Source: an uncultured Gammaproteobacteria bacterium (GTDB lineage Bacteria; Pseudomonadota; Gammaproteobacteria; Ga0077536). Taken from it: a stretch of DNA of 35,815 nt. A program made the translations under genes and the position numbers. The first letter of the stretch is position 1; each line of letters begins with the position of its first letter. Location of the stretch: assembly GCA_938082545.1 (NCBI GenBank), contig CALKCL010000024.1, positions 1-35,815 of the forward strand, in the 5' to 3' direction. Below are positions 30,809 to 35,815 of the stretch, piece after piece. The notes below the pieces were generated by a model. It did not search any database, had not been told where the DNA came from, and saw nothing but the letters and a program-made list of their open reading frames with translations.

Positions 30809-32236
30809 TTAAAGGCTATAGTACATCGCGAATTCTGCAGGATGGGTCGACATTCTCATAGTCGTTACCTCCTCCATTTTCAATGTAATATAAGCATCAA
30901 TTGCAGCATCAGAAAAGACGTTTCCGGCCTTTAAAAAGTCTCGGTCACCATCTAGAGCGATTAAAGCCTCGTGTAAGGAAAAACAAACCGTCGGAATCGT
31001 ATCGTCGATGGGCAGACCGGTCAATTTATTCGTCTCAACAACGTACAAATCTTTATCCTGAGGTTCACCAGGATGTATTTTATTCTTTATCCCATCAAGA
31101 CCAGCCATAAGCAAAGCTGTAAACGCGAAGTATGGGTTCCCGGCAGAGTCGGGAAATCTGACTTCAATTCTTCTAGCTTTCTCGCTATCAACCCAAGGTA
31201 TCCTAACTGCGGCCGACCTGTTTCGCGCAGAATATGCTAGGAAAGTTGGTGCCTCGAATCCAGGAACTAGTCTCTTGTAGCTATTCGTACTGGCGTTAGT
31301 GAAAGCATTAATAGCACGTGCATGTTTTATAATGCCACCAATATAATATAATGCTGTCTCAGACAGGTTACCGTATTCAACTCCCGAAAATAGATTTGTT
31401 CCGTCTTTACTTATAGATTGGTGCACATGCATGCCATTCCCATTATCACCAACTAGTGGCTTAGGCATAAAAGTCGCGGTTTTCCCGTAGCCATGGGCTA
31501 CATTGTGAACACAATATTTGAATATTTGATTTGCATCGGCTCGTTTCACAAGCGTATCAAATTTAGTGCCTATCTCACATTGTCCCGCTGTGGCGACCTC
31601 ATGGTGATGAACTTCAACCTCCACACCCATTTCTTCCATCACTGAGCACATTGTAGATCTCATATCATGAAGGGAGTCAACTGGAGGAACTGGAAAGTAG
31701 CCTCCTTTGACGCCAGGACGATGTCCTGTATTACCGCCCTCAAATGATTTGTTAGAATTCCAACCAGCTTCATCAGAATCAATGCTAAATCCTGATCCTT
31801 TCATCTCGTTTGTCCATTTCACGTCGTCAAAGACAAAAAATTCAGGCTCGGGACCAAAATACGCAGTATCTCCAATACCTGACGTGTTTAGATACTCCTC
31901 GGCTCTTTTCGCGATTGACCTCGGGCAACGGTCGTAACCCTCTCCAGTTGAAGGCTCAACTACATCGCATCGAATATTGTAGGTTTTCTCCTCAAAAAAA
32001 GGATCCAGCACCCCGGTCGAAGGATCTGGCATCAGAATCATGTCTGACTCATTTATGTCTTTCCAACCGGCAATAGACGAGCCATCAAACATCTTTCCAG
32101 ATTTAAAAAAGTCCTCGTCCACCTCATGCGTGGGTACAGTGACATGCTGCTCTTTACCTTTTGTATCTGTAAATCGGATATCGACGAAACGATAATCCTC
32201 ATCACTCAACGTTTTCAGGACACTCTCTACTGACAT
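30809..32236 (-). CDS. glnA: Glutamine synthetase, type I
   Basis: Makes glutamine from glutamate, ammonia and ATP as a dodecamer. 475 residues from the ATG at 32236, chosen because GGAG lies about 9 bases upstream and [10 protein letters not shown] matches the E. coli N-terminus; an upstream TTG at 32251 is not needed. Seen: [35 protein letters not shown], the ATP/glutamate-site [14 protein letters not shown] and MHVHQSI, and [11 protein letters not shown]. Tyr398 in KDLYVVE matches the adenylylation site (Tyr397 in E. coli), so GlnE control is expected. Transcription should depend on sigma-54 and NtrC given the sites upstream. Confidence 0.98.
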   Translation of the reverse strand: MSVESVLKTLSDEDYRFVDIRFTDTKGKEQHVTVPTHEVDEDFFKSGKMFDGSSIAGWKDINESDMILMPDPSTGVLDPFFEEKTYNIRCDVVEPSTGEGYDRCPRSIAKRAEEYLNTSGIGDTAYFGPEPEFFVFDDVKWTNEMKGSGFSIDSDEAGWNSNKSFEGGNTGHRPGVKGGYFPVPPVDSLHDMRSTMCSVMEEMGVEVEVHHHEVATAGQCEIGTKFDTLVKRADANQIFKYCVHNVAHGYGKTATFMPKPLVGDNGNGMHVHQSISKDGTNLFSGVEYGNLSETALYYIGGIIKHARAINAFTNASTNSYKRLVPGFEAPTFLAYSARNRSAAVRIPWVDSEKARRIEVRFPDSAGNPYFAFTALLMAGLDGIKNKIHPGEPQDKDLYVVETNKLTGLPIDDTIPTVCFSLHEALIALDGDRDFLKAGNVFSDAAIDAYITLKMEEVTTMRMSTHPAEFAMYYSL

Positions 32237-32326
32237 TCTATTTTTCTCCAACTTACTACATTAATGTTTTTAATCTACATCGCACAAAACTGATTTCATC
32301 TAATTAACTCGCAATACTTACAAGCA

Positions 32327-32342
32327 TGCAAAAATTATGCCA
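32327..32342 (-). promoter_or_regulatory. Sigma-54 promoter of glnA
   Basis: On the minus strand TGGCATAATTTTTGCA carries the invariant GG and GC doublets at exactly the -24/-12 spacing, against the consensus TGGCAC-N5-TTGCW. Transcription would begin near 32316, giving a leader of about 80 bases before the glnA ATG. Confidence 0.82.
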
Positions 32343-32390
32343 AAATTGAGTCACCATACGAGCGCATGATAGAATTTGTGTAATATTTTT

Positions 32391-32407
32391 TGCGCTTTAA
32401 TAGTGCG
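32391..32407. promoter_or_regulatory. NtrC-type enhancer site, proximal, upstream of glnA
   Basis: TGCGCTTTAATAGTGCG fits TGCRCY-N5-RGTGCR. Its centre is about 83 bases upstream of the predicted glnA start point. A good but not perfect dyad. Confidence 0.7.
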
Positions 32408-32422
32408 CATCAAAGACTCTAA

Positions 32423-32439
32423 TGCGCCATAAAGGTGCA
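32423..32439. promoter_or_regulatory. NtrC-type enhancer site, distal, upstream of glnA
   Basis: TGCGCCATAAAGGTGCA is nearly identical to the TGCACC-N5-GGTGCA consensus. Its centre is 32 bases (three helical turns) from the proximal site and about 115 bases upstream of the predicted start point. It ends 3 bases from the lysA stop codon. Confidence 0.78.
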
Positions 32440-32442
32440 TAC

Positions 32443-33714
32443 CTATTCAGGTATCAGATATTCTCGTTCTATTTTCACCATATCTTCAAAGCTCTGCCTA
32501 GCTTTAATTATTTCAAAGGAATCGTTCTGAACCAACACCTCAGCACATTTAAGTCTAGCATTATAGTTTGAACCCATCACAGCACCGTATGCTCCTGCAT
32601 CCAATACACCGATTAAATCTCCCTCGAGGACACTTAATTTTCGTCCTGTTGCCAATGTATCACCAGTCTCGCATACGGGTCCAACCACATCACATAAAGA
32701 TGCACCCTCTATCTCATCTGCGGATTTCTCATCGCAGGTCACTATGTCATGCCAAGCACTATAGAGCGAAGGTCTCAGGAGATCGTTCATCGCGGCATCT
32801 ACGATAACGAAACGACTATATGCCGTCTGTTTTACCAACTCTACCCTCGTCAAAAGAATGCCAGTATGCCCAACTATGGATCTTCCAGGCTCTAATGCGA
32901 TCTTAAAGTTAGCGGGGACCGCCCCCAGTAAAGCTGACACAAAACTACTGATTTTCGGGGGTTGTTCGTCTTTATAACTGATGCCTAGTCCACCACCCAC
33001 ATCAATTGTTTTGATTTTGATACCTAACGCCTCAAGTCCTGAAGCCAGCAAAACTATCTGTTTTACTGCCTCTAATATTGGCTCTACGTCCACTATCTGC
33101 GATCCTATATGGCATGCAATACCTGTTGCGGTTATCCAGCGGGACGTTGCAATACGCTTATATAGCTCAAGAGCATCCTCGATAGGTACTCCAAACTTGT
33201 TGTTTTTAAGGCCGGTGGAGATATATGGATGTGTTTTGGGATCAACATCGGGGTTAACTCTAACGGCTACGTTTACCGACATTCCGAGCTCATTGGTAAC
33301 AGCTTCAATTCTCTCAAATTCTTCCAAAGACTCAATGTTTATGGTCCCAACATCGAGTTTAATAGCTCTTGAAATTTCCTGGACACTTTTCCCTACACCT
33401 GAGAAAACCACACGACTTGCGTCCACCCCAACATCTAGAACTCTTAATAGCTCGCCAATAGAAACCACATCGAAGCTAGAACCTAGCAAATGCAACGTCT
33501 TGATGATGGACAGGTTATCGTTCGCTTTAACGGCGTAAAACACTTCATGCATTCGATCGTTGAAGGCATCATCGTATTCTAACCAAGCTGCTTCAATCGC
33601 TGTCCTGGAATAGACATAACATGGGGTACCAACTTGTCGCGCGATAGCGTGGAGGTCAGCTGACTCAGCATGTAGCTTACCATCCTGGTAATTAAAAATT
33701 TGAGATTTGCGCAT
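32443..33714 (-). CDS. lysA: Diaminopimelate decarboxylase
   Basis: PLP enzyme converting meso-diaminopimelate to lysine. 423 residues, alanine-racemase-like barrel: PLP-binding Lys63 in FYAVKAN, SSFDVVSIGEL, HIGSQI, DVGGGLGISY, EPGRSIVG (phosphate and substrate binding), and the family-defining GPVCETGD in the C-terminal domain, with the DAGAYG active-site segment after it. It starts 8 bases after lptM, the normal lptM-lysA pair; dapF, which usually follows, is not here, and glnA control sites begin immediately after the stop. Confidence 0.97.
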   Translation of the reverse strand: MRKSQIFNYQDGKLHAESADLHAIARQVGTPCYVYSRTAIEAAWLEYDDAFNDRMHEVFYAVKANDNLSIIKTLHLLGSSFDVVSIGELLRVLDVGVDASRVVFSGVGKSVQEISRAIKLDVGTINIESLEEFERIEAVTNELGMSVNVAVRVNPDVDPKTHPYISTGLKNNKFGVPIEDALELYKRIATSRWITATGIACHIGSQIVDVEPILEAVKQIVLLASGLEALGIKIKTIDVGGGLGISYKDEQPPKISSFVSALLGAVPANFKIALEPGRSIVGHTGILLTRVELVKQTAYSRFVIVDAAMNDLLRPSLYSAWHDIVTCDEKSADEIEGASLCDVVGPVCETGDTLATGRKLSVLEGDLIGVLDAGAYGAVMGSNYNARLKCAEVLVQNDSFEIIKARQSFEDMVKIEREYLIPE

Positions 33715-33722
33715 AGGTAAAT

Positions 33723-33851
33723 CTATTTAGGTTGCTGGACAGTAGAGTCCGGAATAAATAATTCACCTTTCTGCCCGCAACCAACACTAAGACAACTGAT
33801 GATAAGCATGAATGGCAATAGTATATGTTTTATCGTTCGATTTTTTTCCAT
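33723..33851 (-). CDS. lptM: LptM (YifL/LppL-type) small lipoprotein
   Basis: A 42-residue outer-membrane lipoprotein precursor. Start at 33851 chosen for its strong GGAGG 7 bases upstream; an open frame continues 19 codons further but adds an unlikely leader. Basic MEKNRTIKH, a hydrophobic core, lipobox LSVG-Cys25, then CGQKGELFIPD, the hallmark (CGxKGxLxxP) of this family. In E. coli LptM helps LptD adopt its correct disulfides during lipopolysaccharide-translocon assembly. It sits just before lysA, as in many gammaproteobacteria. Confidence 0.9.
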   Translation of the reverse strand: MEKNRTIKHILLPFMLIISCLSVGCGQKGELFIPDSTVQQPK

Positions 33852-33878
33852 GACAAGGCCTCCAAGATTACAGACATA

Positions 33879-33908
33879 ATAATAGAAAATGAGGCTTTTA
33901 ACATGCAA
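33879..33908 (-). promoter_or_regulatory. Sigma-70 promoter of lptM-lysA
   Basis: On the minus strand TTGCAT (33903-33908) and TATTAT (33879-33884) are 18 bases apart, about 27 bases ahead of the lptM ATG, in the 77-base gap after rhlB. Confidence 0.5.
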
Positions 33909-33928
33909 CTATCGGTTTCGCCCGTACC

Positions 33929-35431
33929 TTAGGCCCCAGAGCTTCTTCTTCGCGGTTTCCTACGATCGCTTGACGCTCTAGTTTCGTCGTATGGTGGTTT
34001 GGTAACTTTTGGTAACAAATTTTCTGTGACAGGCTCCACCGGTATTTTGTTCTCGACGTAAGACTCGATGCTTTCTAGTGAAAAAACATATTCCTCACAA
34101 GCAAAACTAATCGCCTCTCCACTCTCTCCGGCTCTCGCGGTCCGACCAATCCGGTGGACATAATCTTCACAGTTGTGAGGTAGGTCAAAGTTAAAAACGT
34201 GACTCACATCTGGAATATGCAGACCTCTAGCAGCGACATCAGTCGCTACAACTATAGATACAGTCCCAGATTTAAAATCACCTATCAAACGCTGACGCTT
34301 AGACTGTTCTACATCTCCCGATAAAGCTCTAGCTCGGTAACCATTACTGTTCAAGTACGACACCACCAGCGCTACTACTCGCTTCGTATTGGCGAAAACT
34401 ATAGCTCTCTTTGGCTCATGCTGCCTGAAAAGCCCTATCAGCAATCGGATTTTTTCATCCGAACTAACGTGATAGAGCAGCTGTGTAACCTTATCTGCAG
34501 TCGGGGCCAGAGCTAAAACTTCAACTAGCTCTGGAGTATTCATATACTCGTAACCCAGTTCGTTTACTCGGTGAGATAGTGTCGCAGAATACAGCATGTT
34601 TAGTCGCTTTTCAGGCTGCGGCATCCGTCGAAGCAAGAATCGAATGTCTTTGATGAAGCCCAGGTCAAACATACGGTCAGCTTCATCGAGAACGAGAGCC
34701 TGAATCTTATCTAAAGTAAAGACTTCTTGTTTAAAGAAGTCAATGATTCGCCCTGGAGTACCTATAATAATATCTACACCGCCTTCCAATATCTTGCGCT
34801 GCTTATCATAATCGACTCCTCCGTATATCAAACCTAGACTAAGTCCGCTATGCCCGCCTAGAGTCAAAGCATCTTGATGAATTTGAATCGCCAATTCTCT
34901 GGTGGGTGCCAGTATTATACCGCGCGGGGCAAAACCGCCACTAGCCCGTTCAACCCGCTCATCACCCAACAAGATAGTGTTCATCGTAGCCAAGAGGTAC
35001 GCCGCAGTCTTACCCGTTCCTGTTTGAGCTTGCCCAGCAACGTCTCGGCCTAGTAACAAAGCTGGCAAAGATTTCGCCTGGATAGGCGTGCAGAACTCAA
35101 ACCCAGCGTCCTTCACGCCTTCTAGTAATATCTCCTGAAGACCCAAGCTATCAAATCTTATATCCGTTACGGCGTCACTATTTATTGCCTTGACCGAACT
35201 GCTGGTCACAGAATCTTTTTTTGGAGTTTGTTTTTTTGAAGGTTGATTAACAGGAGTCTCTTTTTTTACCTTCGTAGGTCTCTTCCTACGTTTTACATTC
35301 TTACGATCTATAGTCTTAGATTTCCGACCTCCAGATCTGCGTATTTTGGAAATAAAGAACTTCAATAGCATTGAAAAAACGACAACAGAAACGAAGACGA
35401 TAAGTAATTCTAGCGGAGTATATAAATTCAT
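33929..35431 (-). CDS. rhlB: DEAD-box RNA helicase RhlB with N-terminal membrane segment
   Basis: ATP-dependent RNA helicase of the RNA degradosome. Core motifs: FEFCTPIQ (Q motif, 111-118), AQTGTGKT (135-142), PTRELA, GTPGR, VLDEADRMFDLGFIKDIRFLLRRMP (a segment specific to RhlB), SAT, ARGLHIPDVSHVFNFDLP and HRIGRTARAG, then a basic tail ending RRKPRRRSSGA. Unlike E. coli RhlB (421 residues), it is 500 residues, with a hydrophobic helix at about 7-28 and a Lys/Arg-rich linker at 31-75. The ATG at 35431 lacks a Shine-Dalgarno; a GTG at residue 75 would give an enteric-length protein without the helix, but also has no clear ribosome site. Divergent from trxA, as in E. coli. Confidence 0.93.
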   Translation of the reverse strand: MNLYTPLELLIVFVSVVVFSMLLKFFISKIRRSGGRKSKTIDRKNVKRRKRPTKVKKETPVNQPSKKQTPKKDSVTSSSVKAINSDAVTDIRFDSLGLQEILLEGVKDAGFEFCTPIQAKSLPALLLGRDVAGQAQTGTGKTAAYLLATMNTILLGDERVERASGGFAPRGIILAPTRELAIQIHQDALTLGGHSGLSLGLIYGGVDYDKQRKILEGGVDIIIGTPGRIIDFFKQEVFTLDKIQALVLDEADRMFDLGFIKDIRFLLRRMPQPEKRLNMLYSATLSHRVNELGYEYMNTPELVEVLALAPTADKVTQLLYHVSSDEKIRLLIGLFRQHEPKRAIVFANTKRVVALVVSYLNSNGYRARALSGDVEQSKRQRLIGDFKSGTVSIVVATDVAARGLHIPDVSHVFNFDLPHNCEDYVHRIGRTARAGESGEAISFACEEYVFSLESIESYVENKIPVEPVTENLLPKVTKPPYDETRASSDRRKPRRRSSGA

Positions 35432-35468
35432 ATGGTCAAAATAGCCCTATGCTCGTTTAATTTCGAGC

Positions 35469-35498
35469 TTGCATTTTTAATTCAGTTCAGTCGACAAT
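35469..35498 (+). promoter_or_regulatory. Possible trxA promoter
   Basis: TTGCAT (35469-35474) and GACAAT (35493-35498) are 18 bases apart, about 38 bases ahead of the trxA ATG. An inverted repeat GCTCG-N8-CGAGC (35451-35468) abuts the -35 box, between the two divergent genes. Confidence 0.35.
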
Positions 35499-35536
35499 AG
35501 ATCATCATAATAAATCTAAGGAATACTAAAGTTACG

Positions 35537-35815
35537 ATGAGCGACAAAATATTACACGTTACTGACGACTCTTTCGACATAGATGTAGTTCAATCCGCGA
35601 CACCAGTATTAGTCGACTATTGGGCAGAATGGTGTGGACCCTGCAAGATGATTGCACCCATTCTAGACGAGGTTGGGCCGGATTACTCTGATAAATTGAA
35701 AATAGCAAAGCTAGATGTTGATCAGAATGGTGAAACCGCTCAGAAATATGGGGTTAGAGGCATTCCGTGTTTGATGATTTTCAAAGATGGAAACGTAGTT
35801 GCTACCCAAGTCGGC
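35537..35815 (+). CDS. trxA: Thioredoxin, cut by the window end
   Basis: Cytoplasmic disulfide reductase. 93 of an expected roughly 108 residues are visible. The active site WCGPCK places the cysteines at 33 and 36, in [18 protein letters not shown], and KLDVDQN is typical. The cis-proline segment reads [12 protein letters not shown]: Pro77 is conserved, but the next residue is Cys where Thr is usual. Start ATG at 35537 gives the standard N-terminus; AAGGA lies further upstream than ideal. The rhlB/trxA divergence matches the enteric arrangement, and rho would be expected next. Confidence 0.96.
   Translation, partial: MSDKILHVTDDSFDIDVVQSATPVLVDYWAEWCGPCKMIAPILDEVGPDYSDKLKIAKLDVDQNGETAQKYGVRGIPCLMIFKDGNVVATQVG

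Noticed and set aside
31211-31226. TGTTTCGCGCAGAA resembling half of a parS site
   Set aside because: The right half does not match the palindrome and it lies in glnA coding sequence.

Overview
The window is a gammaproteobacterial chromosome segment, moderately AT-rich and almost entirely coding. No intergenic gap exceeds about 210 bases, and I saw no rRNA, tRNA, CRISPR, insertion sequence or prophage. The protein set (RraA, RhlB, LptM, FabA, tetrameric GlyQ/GlyS, NtrB/NtrC with glnA) and the block mnmG-rsmG-parA-parB-atpI-atpBEFHAGDC-glmU point to a free-living, probably marine-type gammaproteobacterium, with the replication origin likely not far away. That placement is inference from gene order only; no oriC, DnaA-box cluster or parS site was found.

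Layout. (1) 1-2433, plus strand: the end of thiD, then thiE and hemL (thiamine and tetrapyrrole synthesis). (2) 2438-5905, minus strand: glmU, rraA, a Nit-type carbon-nitrogen hydrolase and fabA. (3) 6001-12960, minus strand: the complete F1Fo ATP synthase operon atpIBEFHAGDC, with a recognisable sigma-70 promoter ahead of atpI. (4) 13110-17437, minus strand: mnmG, rsmG, parA, parB. (5) 17665-22316, plus strand: a four-gene operon made of an ABC ATPase, an ABC-2 permease, a GldG-like auxiliary protein and a DUF4340 protein, whose substrate is unknown. It sits where mnmE and yidC often stand. (6) 22408-26157, plus strand: glyQ, glyS and a lysophosphatidate acyltransferase; then a convergent fatty-acid-hydroxylase-superfamily membrane protein, and hemB. 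(7) 28110-32236, minus strand: glnA, ntrB and ntrC with a nitrogen-control circuit readable in the DNA: a sigma-54 promoter with two NtrC-type enhancer sites 32 bp apart upstream of glnA, and a third NtrC-type site abutting the ntrB start codon. (8) 32443-33851, minus strand: lptM and lysA. (9) rhlB (minus) and trxA (plus, cut by the window end), diverging.

Most genes are housekeeping. The observations most worth a second look are the glnA-ntrBC regulatory sites, an RhlB-type RNA helicase with an apparent N-terminal membrane anchor, and the uncharacterised GldA/F/G-DUF4340 transporter operon. I did not find a convincing wholly new system. Several start codons were moved from the longest open frame because a Shine-Dalgarno sequence, gene overlap or family alignment favoured a later start; these are noted per gene.
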